Origin: Tissierellia bacterium
Lineage (GTDB): Bacteria; Bacillota; Clostridia; Tissierellales; Tissierellaceae
Length of the DNA stretch: 56,128 nucleotides
Direction: 5' to 3'
Assembly: GCA_012728125.1 (NCBI GenBank)
Contig: JAAYFT010000027.1
Span: forward strand, 1-56,128
Below the pieces are notes generated by a model. That model did no database searches and had not been told where the DNA came from. It saw only the letters and a list, made by a program, of their open reading frames with translations. Below are positions 1 to 8,829 of this stretch, piece by piece. Every line of letters begins with the position of its first letter. The stretch's first letter is position 1. Made by a program: the position numbers and the translations under genes.

Positions 1-438
1 ACTTTAGGTTTAGGAGATAGGATAGTGATCCAACCAGAAGAAAGAGGTATAGTTATTAGATTTATGGACAATGTGTTTTTTGATTCTGGAAGTGCTGAAA
101 TAAAAGAAGAAGCCTATGAGATTTTACATTCAGTTGCCGAAATATTGAATAGAGAAGAGTTCGTTAATAGACATATTAAGGTAGAGGGGCACACTGATAC
201 TGATCCAATAGTAAGGGCTTCAAAGTATGCTACTAACTGGGAGTTATCTGCTGCCAGAGCAACTAATGTTTTAAGATACCTGGTGGAGGTTGAATCCATA
301 GATGGTGGGAGAATATCCTCTTCTGGATATAGCTATTACCGTAATATTGCTCCAAATGACACGCCAGAAAACAAGGCTAAGAACAGAAGAGTAGATATAG
401 TAATTTTAAGAGGCGAATTTGAAAAATTAGAACCTTAA
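1..438 (+). CDS. motB: Flagellar stator protein MotB, C-terminal part (5' end outside window)
   Basis: The reading frame is open from base 1, so the N-terminus (membrane anchor and plug) lies outside the window. What remains is the OmpA/MotB-type peptidoglycan-binding domain: a VFFDSGSAEI strand region, the GHTDTDPI loop, an NWELSAARA helix and the terminal NRRVDIVIL strand. In the family this domain anchors the MotA4B2 proton or sodium channel to the cell wall so that it can push the rotor. The neighbour fliL starts 16 bases later, as in many Clostridia where motA-motB sit inside the fla/che operon. A GTG codon at base 25 is internal, since the homologous region continues upstream. I am confident of the family; the ion used cannot be told from this part. 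Confidence 0.9.
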   Translation, partial: TLGLGDRIVIQPEERGIVIRFMDNVFFDSGSAEIKEEAYEILHSVAEILNREEFVNRHIKVEGHTDTDPIVRASKYATNWELSAARATNVLRYLVEVESIDGGRISSSGYSYYRNIAPNDTPENKAKNRRVDIVILRGEFEKLEP

Positions 439-454
439 AAAAAGAGGTGATAGT

Positions 455-868
455 ATGTCTAAAAAAAATGTCATAATTTTAATATTGATACTTTTATTAG
501 CACTGACTTTAGGAATTATAGCTGGCATATTTATTTTTTCAAATGACTCTAATCCAAAGGAAAAACAAGTTAAAATCTATCCTTTGACCTTAGAGGAGAT
601 GTATTGCAATATAAAAGATAGTAGAAGAATTTTGAAAATAAAAGTTACTATAGAAACTACAAACAAAGAAACCTATGAAGAAATGAGTCAAAAACAATTT
701 CTTATAAGAGATGAAATCAATAAAATAGTGAGAAATTCTACAGAAGAGGAACTAGAAGGAAAAGAAGGACAAGTTAATTTACAGAACTCTATTAAGAAAA
801 ATCTCATCAATCTTTTTAATGACGAAAATATAACTAATATATATTTTGATGATTTTATAATTCAGTAG
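455..868 (+). CDS. fliL: Flagellar basal body-associated protein FliL
   Basis: A 137-residue protein with a short basic N-terminus (MSKKN), one membrane segment at about residues 5-29 and an extracytoplasmic domain. That size and layout fit FliL, a stator-associated protein that supports torque generation. The AAAGAGGTGA ribosome-binding site sits just before the ATG at 455. Sequence conservation is low, as is normal for FliL, so the call leans on its position between motB and fliM. Confidence 0.8.
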   Translation: MSKKNVIILILILLLALTLGIIAGIFIFSNDSNPKEKQVKIYPLTLEEMYCNIKDSRRILKIKVTIETTNKETYEEMSQKQFLIRDEINKIVRNSTEEELEGKEGQVNLQNSIKKNLINLFNDENITNIYFDDFIIQ

Positions 869-881
869 GGGAGGGATTTTA

Positions 882-1874
882 TTGTCTGAAGTATTATCAC
901 AATCTGAAATCGATGCCCTTCTCAATGCTCTTAGCTCTGGAAAATTAGCTGTAGAAGATATTCAAGAAGAAGATAGTTCTAAAAAGGTAAGGAAATATGA
1001 TTTTAGGAATCCCCAAAAAATCTCGAAAGACCAGCTAAGAACTTTAGAAGTAATACATGATAATCTTGGTAGATTTTTTCAAACTTTTTTAACTGGTTAT
1101 TTAAGGTACCCAGTTAAAATAGAAGTTCTTACTGTAGACCAATTTGCCTATAGTGAGTTTAGCAATGCCCTTTCAAACCCAGCATTTCTATGTCTGATCG
1201 ATTTTAATCCTTTAGACGGGCAAATTTTAATGGATATGTCTACAAATGTAATATATACAATAATTGACAGGCTGTTAGGTGGGGAAGGAACGGAAAAACA
1301 GGAAATAAGAACATTTACTGAAATTGAATTATCACTGCTTACAAAAATGATTCAAAGGATGATAAGAGATATCAAAGAGGCCTGGAGTAATGTCATTGAT
1401 TTGAAACCCAGGCTAGAAAAGATTGAAACCAATCCCCAATTTGCTCAAATTGTTCCACCTAACGAGACTATTGCTTTAATAACAATGAATATTGAAATTG
1501 GGCAAATTGAAGGTATGATGAATTTTTGTATACCCTATATTCTTTTAGAACCAATATTGGATAAATTGAGTACTAGACTCTGGTTTAGCACTTTAAAGAA
1601 AGAACGTTCACAGGAAGAGTTAATGGCTATTAAAGAAAGGATTCTAAAGACAATAGTTCCTTTAGTTGCTGAATTGGGTACAGCTACGATAAAAGTCAAA
1701 GATATATTAAACTTACACCCTGGAGATGTTATTAAACTTAATGGTAGCCAAAATATTCGAGTTCGAGTAGGAAGTAATATAAAATTTAGAGGAGAAGTAG
1801 GTGTATCTAATAATAGAATGGCTGTAAAAATCACAGAAGTCGTAAAGGAGGGTGAAATTAACGATGGCCAATGA
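882..1874 (+). CDS. fliM: Flagellar motor switch protein FliM
   Basis: A 330-residue C-ring protein that binds phosphorylated CheY and sets rotation direction. The N-terminus has the LSQSEIDALLNAL motif, the CheY-P docking peptide of FliM. The middle domain (about residues 40-230) is CheC-like and includes the GGEG loop (LLGGEGTEKQ). A SpoA/FliN-like domain follows at about 255-325. The start is a TTG at 882 preceded by AGGGGAGGGA; no better ATG exists nearby. Its 3' end overlaps fliY by 11 bases, which suggests translational coupling. Confidence 0.95.
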   Translation: MSEVLSQSEIDALLNALSSGKLAVEDIQEEDSSKKVRKYDFRNPQKISKDQLRTLEVIHDNLGRFFQTFLTGYLRYPVKIEVLTVDQFAYSEFSNALSNPAFLCLIDFNPLDGQILMDMSTNVIYTIIDRLLGGEGTEKQEIRTFTEIELSLLTKMIQRMIRDIKEAWSNVIDLKPRLEKIETNPQFAQIVPPNETIALITMNIEIGQIEGMMNFCIPYILLEPILDKLSTRLWFSTLKKERSQEELMAIKERILKTIVPLVAELGTATIKVKDILNLHPGDVIKLNGSQNIRVRVGSNIKFRGEVGVSNNRMAVKITEVVKEGEINDGQ

Positions 1875-3009
1875 TATGTTATCTCAAGAAGAAATAGATG
1901 CTCTATTAAAAGGCGATATTAATGATGAACCTATAGTTGAATATTATGAAGATGATCAAGTGTTGACAGATATTGAGAAAGATGCATTAGGTGAAATTGG
2001 AAACATTAGTATGGGAACTGCTGCTACCACCTTGTCTACTTTATTAAATAGAAAAGTAAGTATCACTACCCCTAATGTAAGCATTACTACTACAGACAAA
2101 TTAGCAGAAGAATATACCATACCATTTGTAGCAATAGATGTTAGTTATAAAGAAGGCTTAGAAGGATCAAATGTTTTAATCCTTAATACAAATGATGTAA
2201 AAATAATAACCGACATAATGATGGGAAAGGATACTTTCGATACTGAAAGGGAGATATCTGAACTTGATTTAAGTGCTGTAAGTGAAGCTATGAATCAAAT
2301 GATGGGCTCTGTTTGTACTTCTTTGTCAGAAATGTTTTTGAAAAAAATAGATATTGAACCTCCAAAATCAATGCAAATAACCTTTCAAGAAGGTAAAGAG
2401 ATAATTGAACTGCTAAAAACAGATCTTCCAATTATTAAAGTTTCATTTAAGATGGTAGTAGAAGATATCATCAACAGTAAAATTATGCAATTGATACCAA
2501 TTGAATTTGGAAAATCTATGGTAGAAGCACTAATGAGCAGTACTATAAGTGAAGACGAAAAAAATGTCGAAACTATAGACTATTCGGTTCTAGATTCAGT
2601 GAAAACCCAACCTGATTTTGAAAAACCTATAACTAGAGATGTATCACCTGTTGATAAAGGAATGGATATAAATTATAATATAAGTAAAAATGAAGAAAAA
2701 GTTGTTGTTAAAAAGCCAGTATTTCAAACTTTTCAAGAAGCATCCAATGAACCATTTAATGCTTCCATAGATTTGATTGGGGATATTCCAATTGAAATAA
2801 CTGTCGAATTAGGAAGAGCACATAAAAAAATTGCCGACATATTGTCACTTGGCCAAGGTAGTGTTATTGAGTTAGATAAACTAGTTGGAGAACCCTTAAA
2901 TATATACGCTAATGGAAGATTTATCGCAAAAGGAGAAGTTGTAGTAATCGACGATAATTTTGGAATTAGGGTAACAGAAATTGATAGTTCAAGTAAAAAG
3001 ATTATTTAA
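1864..3009 (+). CDS. fliY: Flagellar motor switch phosphatase FliY
   Basis: This is the Gram-positive fusion of a CheC-type phosphatase with a FliN domain. Residues 1-18 repeat the FliM-like LSQEEIDALL peptide. The CheC domain has two phosphatase signatures, DALGEIGNISMGTA and AVSEAMNQMMGS, each with the expected Glu and Asn. A low-complexity linker (about residues 215-285) leads to a SpoA/FliN domain at the C-terminus. FliY dephosphorylates CheY-P at the C-ring and builds the rotor. The ATG at 1864 is chosen; an upstream in-frame GTG at 1852 lies inside the AAAGGAGGG ribosome-binding site. Length is 381 residues. Confidence 0.93.
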   Translation: MANDMLSQEEIDALLKGDINDEPIVEYYEDDQVLTDIEKDALGEIGNISMGTAATTLSTLLNRKVSITTPNVSITTTDKLAEEYTIPFVAIDVSYKEGLEGSNVLILNTNDVKIITDIMMGKDTFDTEREISELDLSAVSEAMNQMMGSVCTSLSEMFLKKIDIEPPKSMQITFQEGKEIIELLKTDLPIIKVSFKMVVEDIINSKIMQLIPIEFGKSMVEALMSSTISEDEKNVETIDYSVLDSVKTQPDFEKPITRDVSPVDKGMDINYNISKNEEKVVVKKPVFQTFQEASNEPFNASIDLIGDIPIEITVELGRAHKKIADILSLGQGSVIELDKLVGEPLNIYANGRFIAKGEVVVIDDNFGIRVTEIDSSSKKII

Positions 3010-3032
3010 TAATCTGAATAGGAGGTTATAAA

Positions 3033-3395
3033 ATGTCAAATGGAATTTTAATAGTGGATGATGCATCTTTTATGAGAATGATGATCAAAGATATTTTAAC
3101 TAAAAATGGATTTAATGTTGCTGGAGAAGCAGAAAATGGAGTAAAAGCTGTTGAAAAATATAAAGAATTAAATCCGGATTTAGTAATAATGGATATTACT
3201 ATGCCAGAAATGGATGGTATACAAGCAGTAAGAGAAATAAAAAAGATCAATAATGATGCCAAAATAATTATGTGTTCTGCAATGGGACAACAGGCTATGG
3301 TCATCGAAGCAATACAAGCAGGTGCAAAAGATTTTATTGTCAAACCATTTCAATCAGATAGAGTAGTTGAGGCTGTAAAAAAGGTATTGAGCTAA
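3033..3395 (+). CDS. cheY: Chemotaxis response regulator CheY
   Basis: A stand-alone 120-residue receiver domain. The acidic pair D9-D10, the phospho-acceptor D54 in VIMDITMPEMDG, the Ser in the MCSA segment and the Lys in IVKPF are all present. The family takes phosphate from CheA and acts on FliM/FliY; in B. subtilis CheY-P promotes counter-clockwise rotation. It lies between fliY and fliO, as in B. subtilis, with a good AGGAGG site before the ATG. Confidence 0.95.
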   Translation: MSNGILIVDDASFMRMMIKDILTKNGFNVAGEAENGVKAVEKYKELNPDLVIMDITMPEMDGIQAVREIKKINNDAKIIMCSAMGQQAMVIEAIQAGAKDFIVKPFQSDRVVEAVKKVLS

Positions 3396-3398
3396 GCC

Positions 3399-3887
3399 AT
3401 GAAGGGTTGGATTAAATTAATTTACAGTTTTATCTTTCTGTATTTTAATGGTACACCTGTTTATTGTACCGGATTGGAAGAAGTAAGTATAATTAAAGCA
3501 ATTTTACAATTAATTTTTTATTTAGGTGTATTTGTTGCTGTTATACTACTTAGCATCTATGGAACAAGATTTATAGCAAAAAACTATAAAAGAGCAGCGT
3601 CTAGCAAATATGCTGAATTATTGGATATACTAAATATTCCAGGTGGTTCTAAAATAGCCATAATAAAAATCAATGAGAGGATATATATACTATCTATTAA
3701 CAATAGCTGTACAACAGTTATAGACAAGCTTAGCAAGGAAGAGTTTAATATACTTGATGAAAACTTTGATAATTATTTAGATAAGTATATTGACAAATGG
3801 CATGATAATTTGAAAATTAATAGGATTTTGAATAAATTTTATTCAAAAAAAGATAAGGAAGACTTTAGCGATGAAGAGAAAGACTAA
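3399..3887 (+). CDS. fliO: Flagellar biosynthetic protein FliO (FliZ family)
   Basis: A 162-residue protein with an N-terminal hydrophobic, signal-like segment (residues 1-23) and a transmembrane helix at about 34-52. The cytoplasmic domain has the typical LDILNIPGGSKIAIIKINERIYIL region of FliO, described here by its key parts LDIL, GGSK and IYIL. FliO helps assemble the FliP-FliQ-FliR export core. The start lies 3 bases after the cheY stop with only a weak Shine-Dalgarno site, so coupling to cheY is likely. Its end overlaps fliP by 17 bases. Confidence 0.85.
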   Translation: MKGWIKLIYSFIFLYFNGTPVYCTGLEEVSIIKAILQLIFYLGVFVAVILLSIYGTRFIAKNYKRAASSKYAELLDILNIPGGSKIAIIKINERIYILSINNSCTTVIDKLSKEEFNILDENFDNYLDKYIDKWHDNLKINRILNKFYSKKDKEDFSDEEKD

Positions 3888-4629
3888 ATTAGCTATACTG
3901 GTTATTTTGTATTTGATTATTTTTTCTACATCTGCATATGGAGAATCTAGCATATCTATATTCGATAATACTATTACCGTTGGAAACAATGATGATCCAG
4001 AAAATTATGTATTTTCACTACAGCTTTTATTCTTGCTAACCATATTGACTTTAGCACCATCTATTTTAATTATGATGACGGGTTTTACCCGTATACTTAT
4101 TGTATTAGCCTTTGTAAGAAATGCACTAGGGCTACAACAAACACCACCTAATCAAGTGATTATTGGTATTGCCCTATTCCTTACCTTTTTTATTATGGCT
4201 CCCATAGCTGCGGAAATAAATAATGAAGCAATTCAACCATACATTAATTCGGAAATCTCACAAGAAGTTGCTATGGAAAGGGCCATGACTCCCATAAGGG
4301 ATTTTATGTTTAAACAGACGAGGGATAAGGATTTGGGCTTATTTTTAAACATGAAAGGTATCGATAGGGTTTCAAACTTAGATGAGATTCCGACTCATGT
4401 TTTAATTCCTGCATTTATTATTAGTGAATTAAAAACTGCTTTTCAAATTGGATTTATAATTTTTATTCCTTTTTTAGTCATAGATATGGTTGTTGCAAGT
4501 ACATTGATGGCAATGGGAATGATGATGTTGCCACCAGTTATTATATCTTTACCATTTAAGCTATTATTGTTTGTAATGGTCGATGGATGGAACTTAATTG
4601 CTAAATCTTTAGTCTTAGGCTTTAATTAG
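3871..4629 (+). CDS. fliP: Flagellar type III export protein FliP
   Basis: A 252-residue membrane protein with an N-terminal signal sequence (residues 1-24, ending SAYG) and four further membrane segments. Family landmarks are MTGFTRILIVLAFVRNALG, TPPNQVIIG, FIISELKTAFQIGF and MGMMMLPPVIISLPFKLL (each within 20 residues). FliP forms the pentameric core of the export gate together with FliQ and FliR. The start overlaps the end of fliO and has an AAGGAAG site. Confidence 0.96.
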   Translation: MKRKTKLAILVILYLIIFSTSAYGESSISIFDNTITVGNNDDPENYVFSLQLLFLLTILTLAPSILIMMTGFTRILIVLAFVRNALGLQQTPPNQVIIGIALFLTFFIMAPIAAEINNEAIQPYINSEISQEVAMERAMTPIRDFMFKQTRDKDLGLFLNMKGIDRVSNLDEIPTHVLIPAFIISELKTAFQIGFIIFIPFLVIDMVVASTLMAMGMMMLPPVIISLPFKLLLFVMVDGWNLIAKSLVLGFN

Positions 4630-4639
4630 GGGTGTTATT

Positions 4640-4909
4640 ATGGGTAATGTTGATATGATAAAATTAGCACAGGATGCAATTCGTACAGTTTTATTTTCTG
4701 CTGCTCCTATGCTAATTATAAGTTTAATGGTAGGTTTAATTGTTAGCGTAATTCAAGCTGTTACTCAGATTCAAGAAGCAACTTTATCCTTTGTCCCTAA
4801 AATTATAGCCGTTTTTATTTCCATCTTAATTTTTGGACCATGGATTTTAAGATTATTGACTCAGTTGGCAACAGACTTGTTTACAAATATCAACCTGTAC
4901 ATATATTAA
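4640..4909 (+). CDS. fliQ: Flagellar type III export protein FliQ
   Basis: An 89-residue protein with two membrane helices, the standard FliQ size. The core motif is SLMVGLIVSVIQAVTQIQE, followed by LSFVPKI. It wraps around the FliP/FliR gate. It lies 10 bases after fliP and 12 before fliR. Confidence 0.95.
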   Translation: MGNVDMIKLAQDAIRTVLFSAAPMLIISLMVGLIVSVIQAVTQIQEATLSFVPKIIAVFISILIFGPWILRLLTQLATDLFTNINLYIY

Positions 4910-4921
4910 GGATGAATTCAC

Positions 4922-5692
4922 ATGGAAGAAATCATAGACCTTATATTTAATCAGTTTCAATTATTTTTATTAGTTGTCGTTAGGACATCGGGGATTTTCG
5001 TTTTTTCTCCTTTTTTTAGTTCACAAAACGTTCCTAATGTTGCAAAAATAGGCCTTACATTATCAATATCAATTATAATATCCATGACTTTAACTAGTCC
5101 TGTAGACTATAGTATTTTGCCTTTAACAATAGTGATTTTTAAAGAATTGCTTGTAGGTATAATAATTGGATTTATATCCTATGCTTTTTTATCCGCCTTT
5201 TATGTGATGGGGCAAATCATAGATATGAAAATTGGCTTTGGTATGGCAAATGTGATCGATCCACAAAATAGAATACAGATTCCTTTAATGGGGAATTTTT
5301 ATTATATATTTTCTTTTATCATTTTGTTAGGAATTAATGGACATCACAGAATAATATTGGCATTGAAAGAAAGCTACAATTATATACCGATTAATGGCTT
5401 CAAATATACAGAAGGTTCTATGGCCATTATTATTGACACCTTGGCCAAGGCCTTCGAATTAGGATTAAAATTAAGTATGCCAATTGTGGTAATAATTTTT
5501 CTTACAGATATTGTTTTAGGCATATTATCTAAGACCATACCACAATTAAATGTGTTCGTAGTTGGGATGCCTTTTAAAATCCTAATAGGATTATTGTTGA
5601 TTTTAGTTGGTATGCCAATTTTTTTCAATAGTATGGATAGTATTTTCGACCTAATAATCAATAATATGTATAAATTTATAAAAACTAAATAA
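4922..5692 (+). CDS. fliR: Flagellar type III export protein FliR
   Basis: A 256-residue, strongly hydrophobic protein with about six membrane segments. FliR landmarks are RTSGIFVFSPFF near residue 22, KELLVGIIIGF, the GFGMANVIDPQNR loop and the C-terminal GMPFKILIGL segment. It completes the FliP5Q4R1 export gate. It is a separate gene from flhB, whereas some Clostridia carry a fused fliR-flhB. Confidence 0.95.
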   Translation: MEEIIDLIFNQFQLFLLVVVRTSGIFVFSPFFSSQNVPNVAKIGLTLSISIIISMTLTSPVDYSILPLTIVIFKELLVGIIIGFISYAFLSAFYVMGQIIDMKIGFGMANVIDPQNRIQIPLMGNFYYIFSFIILLGINGHHRIILALKESYNYIPINGFKYTEGSMAIIIDTLAKAFELGLKLSMPIVVIIFLTDIVLGILSKTIPQLNVFVVGMPFKILIGLLLILVGMPIFFNSMDSIFDLIINNMYKFIKTK

Positions 5693-5705
5693 GGCTGATT
5701 TTAAT

Positions 5706-6800
5706 ATGATTAAGTTTAATTTACAATTATTTGCTGAGTCAGAAAAAACTGAAAAACCTACCCCTAAAAAGAGAAGAGAAGCCCGACAAGAGGGACAAGT
5801 AGTACAAAGTAGAGAAGTAACTGCTGTAGTTATTCTATTTACTAGTTTTATAGGACTGAAAATATTAAGTGAAATATTAGGAAGACAATTAAGCGTGTTA
5901 ACAATTAACTTATTTAATGAAGCAAAAAATCCAGAAGTTTTTTTACATACAAATAATTTAATGCCTAATGCATTAAAAATATTTTCGGATTTTGCTTTAG
6001 TTGTTTTCCCGATTTTGGGGATTGCCTTCTTTTCATCCTTAATAATCAACTATCTGCAGGTAGGAGTTTTGTTTACTACAAAAACCTTGAAAATAAAATT
6101 AAATAGGTTGAATCCAGTAGAGGGTTTTAAAAGAATCTTCTCAAAAAGAGCTTTGATGGAATTATTTAAATCGGTTTTTAAAATATTTTTAGCCGCCTAT
6201 GTGGCACTATCGTATATCAGAAAAAATTTACTTACCATACTTCAGTATCCTCAGTTGGAACTCAAAGATTCGATGTTCAAGTTTTCTAATCTCACCTATA
6301 ATGTCATCATAAGGGTTTTAGGCATATTATTCGTTTTAGCCATATTAGATTATTTTTTCCAATGGAGGCAGCATGAAAAAAATCTTATGATGACAAAGCA
6401 GGAAATAAAAGAGGAATACAAGCAAACAGAAGGGGATCCTCTAATAAAAAGCAAAATAAAAGAAAGACAAAGAAGATTGGCAATGAGCCGAATGATGCAA
6501 GATATTCCCAAGGCGGATGTAATTATTACTAACCCTACCCATTATGCAGTAGCTTTAAAGTATGATAGGGAAAAATTTGATGCACCCTTCGTCCTGGGAA
6601 AAGGTGTAGACTTAATAGCAGAAAATATTAAGAAAGTAGCAAAAGAAAATGACATACCTATTGTGGAAAACAAACCTTTGGCTCAGGCCATATATAATAA
6701 TATAGAAATTGGTGAGATGATAACAGAGGATCTATACGAAGCAGTAGCAGAAGTTTTAGCATATGTTTACAGTTTAAAAGATGAGTTTAGGGGGACATAA
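5706..6800 (+). CDS. flhB: Flagellar export switch protein FlhB
   Basis: A 364-residue protein that sets export substrate specificity. The cytoplasmic N-terminus has the family motif ESEKTEKPTPKKRREARQEG. Four membrane segments follow to about residue 215, then the autocleaved C-terminal domain with the NPTH site in ITNPTHYAVALKYD. Cleavage between Asn and Pro is the known switch from rod/hook to filament export. The end lies just before flhA, whose ribosome-binding site is inside the flhB tail. Confidence 0.96.
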   Translation: MIKFNLQLFAESEKTEKPTPKKRREARQEGQVVQSREVTAVVILFTSFIGLKILSEILGRQLSVLTINLFNEAKNPEVFLHTNNLMPNALKIFSDFALVVFPILGIAFFSSLIINYLQVGVLFTTKTLKIKLNRLNPVEGFKRIFSKRALMELFKSVFKIFLAAYVALSYIRKNLLTILQYPQLELKDSMFKFSNLTYNVIIRVLGILFVLAILDYFFQWRQHEKNLMMTKQEIKEEYKQTEGDPLIKSKIKERQRRLAMSRMMQDIPKADVIITNPTHYAVALKYDREKFDAPFVLGKGVDLIAENIKKVAKENDIPIVENKPLAQAIYNNIEIGEMITEDLYEAVAEVLAYVYSLKDEFRGT

Positions 6801-6801
6801 G

Positions 6802-8829
6802 ATGAAATTAGGAAATGTTTTGGTTGCTCTAGCTGTAATAGCCCTTGTACTTATAATAATTATTCCTATAAATACAAATTTATTAGATTTCCTGCTCATT
6901 GTAAATATCTCATTTTCATTATTGATACTACTGTTATCCATGTATGCAGAAGATGCACTAAAGATAACTGTTTTTCCATCTTTATTACTTTTAGCTACCT
7001 TGTTTAGACTTTCCTTAAACATTTCAACTACCAGGGAAATTCTAACTAATGCCGATGCAGGTAAAGTTATAGAAACATTTGGTGAATTTGTTATTCAAAA
7101 CAATGCAGTAGTTGGATTTATTATATTTTTGATAATTATTATAATCAATTTTCTTGTAATAACTAAGGGTTCAGAGCGTGTATCTGAAGTGGCAGCTAGA
7201 TTTACTCTAGATGCTATGCCTGGAAAGCAAATGGCTATTGATGCAGATTTAAATGCTGGATTGATTACGGAGGAAGAAGCTAAGCAGAGGCGAAAAGACG
7301 TACAAAAATATGCTGATTTTTATGGAGCCATGGATGGTGCTAGTAAATTTGTAAAAGGAGACGCCATTGCTGGAATCCTTATAATCATTATTGAGATTGG
7401 TGCAGGTTTTTTAATAGGAGTTATAGATAAAGGTATGTCCTTTGGTGAAGCACTGCAAAGATACACCTTGTTAACAGTAGGAGACGGACTAGTGACTCAA
7501 ATTCCTGCTTTGCTGATTTCAACGGGAACAGGATTAGTTGTTACTAGGGCAGCTTCTGAGGCAAATCTAGGCCAGGATATTATAAACCAGCTTTTCAAAA
7601 ATAATCCTATGCTGTTATACATAATTGCAGGTGTTATTATACTATTAGGCCTTACTACTCCCTTGCCAACTTTTGTTAGCTTAGTGCTAGGAATTATATT
7701 CATAGCAGCAGCTACTAGAATAAGAAGAATTACTGGTGTAGAACCTGAGGAAATAGTAGAGGACACTTCAGAGGCTGAAGAACTAAGAAAACCAGAAAAT
7801 GTTCTTAGCTTGTTAAAAGTTGATGATATTGAATTGGAAGTAGGCTATGGATTAATTCCCTTGGCAGATGTTGAACAGGGTGGAGATTTACTAGATAGAA
7901 TAGTTATGATAAGAAGACAAATAGCCATGGAACTAGGTTTAGTAGTTCCCATAGTAAGACTGAGAGACAATATCCAGCTAAATCCCAACGAATATATAAT
8001 AAAGATTAAAGGTGTAAAGGTGGCTAAAGGAGAAGTTTATTTCGATCATTATTTGGCAATGGACCCTGGTATGGGAGGAGGAGACATTGAAGGTATCGAT
8101 ACTGTAGAGCCAGCCTTTGGTTTACCAGCTAAATGGATTACAGAAAAGGAAAGGGAAAAAGCTGAAATTTTTGGATATACTGTTGTCGATCCCCCTTCTG
8201 TAATTGCAACCCATTTAACAGAAGTTATTAAAGAACGGGCTTATGAATTAATAGGTAGACAAGAAGTAAAAACGTTAATAGAAAATGTTAGAGAGGAATA
8301 TCCTGCTGTTGTTGAAGAAGTAGTTCCTAAAGTCCTTAGCTTAGGTGAAATACAGAAAGTATTGTCTAATTTGCTTAGAGAGCAAATTAGTATTAGGGAT
8401 ATGGTTACCATACTGGAGACCTTAGCTGACTACGGTAACATAACAAATGATACAGACCTATTAACTGAATATGTAAGGCAAAGGTTATCAGGCTATATAA
8501 CTAACAAGTATGCTGAAGGTAGAAAGCTCAATGTAGTAACCTTGGATAATGAAGTTGAAGAACTAATTATGAATTCGATAAATAAAACAGAGACAGGGGC
8601 TTATCTATCGATTGATCCAGGCAAAGTACAAACCATATTAAATAATACTTTTAAGGCTATTCAAAAGCTTACAAATATTGGGGATCAACCAATAATATTA
8701 ACAGCTCCTATAGTTAGATTATATTTTAAAAGATTAACTGAGCAAATGACTAGGGATATTATTGTCCTATCCTATAATGAATTAGAGCCTTCCATTGAAA
8801 TACAATCTATTGGGGTGGTAGGAATATAA
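6802..8829 (+). CDS. flhA: Flagellar export gate protein FlhA
   Basis: A 675-residue protein (usual length about 680-690) with roughly eight membrane helices in the first 330 residues and a cytoplasmic substrate-docking domain. Landmarks are the FHIPEP-family block TLFRLSLNISTTREIL, TKGSERVSEVAARFTLDAMP and GDAIAGILIIIIEIGAG. The start is the ATG at 6802 with AGGGGG upstream; an in-frame ATG at 6781 lies upstream of that site and inside flhB. The stop overlaps the flhF start (TAATG). Confidence 0.96.
   Translation: MKLGNVLVALAVIALVLIIIIPINTNLLDFLLIVNISFSLLILLLSMYAEDALKITVFPSLLLLATLFRLSLNISTTREILTNADAGKVIETFGEFVIQNNAVVGFIIFLIIIIINFLVITKGSERVSEVAARFTLDAMPGKQMAIDADLNAGLITEEEAKQRRKDVQKYADFYGAMDGASKFVKGDAIAGILIIIIEIGAGFLIGVIDKGMSFGEALQRYTLLTVGDGLVTQIPALLISTGTGLVVTRAASEANLGQDIINQLFKNNPMLLYIIAGVIILLGLTTPLPTFVSLVLGIIFIAAATRIRRITGVEPEEIVEDTSEAEELRKPENVLSLLKVDDIELEVGYGLIPLADVEQGGDLLDRIVMIRRQIAMELGLVVPIVRLRDNIQLNPNEYIIKIKGVKVAKGEVYFDHYLAMDPGMGGGDIEGIDTVEPAFGLPAKWITEKEREKAEIFGYTVVDPPSVIATHLTEVIKERAYELIGRQEVKTLIENVREEYPAVVEEVVPKVLSLGEIQKVLSNLLREQISIRDMVTILETLADYGNITNDTDLLTEYVRQRLSGYITNKYAEGRKLNVVTLDNEVEELIMNSINKTETGAYLSIDPGKVQTILNNTFKAIQKLTNIGDQPIILTAPIVRLYFKRLTEQMTRDIIVLSYNELEPSIEIQSIGVVGI

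Noticed and set aside
1535-1834. Open frames on the minus strand, such as this one inside fliM.
   Set aside because: They lie opposite well-recognised genes, lack ribosome-binding sites and show hydrophobic antisense composition typical of AT-rich coding DNA.
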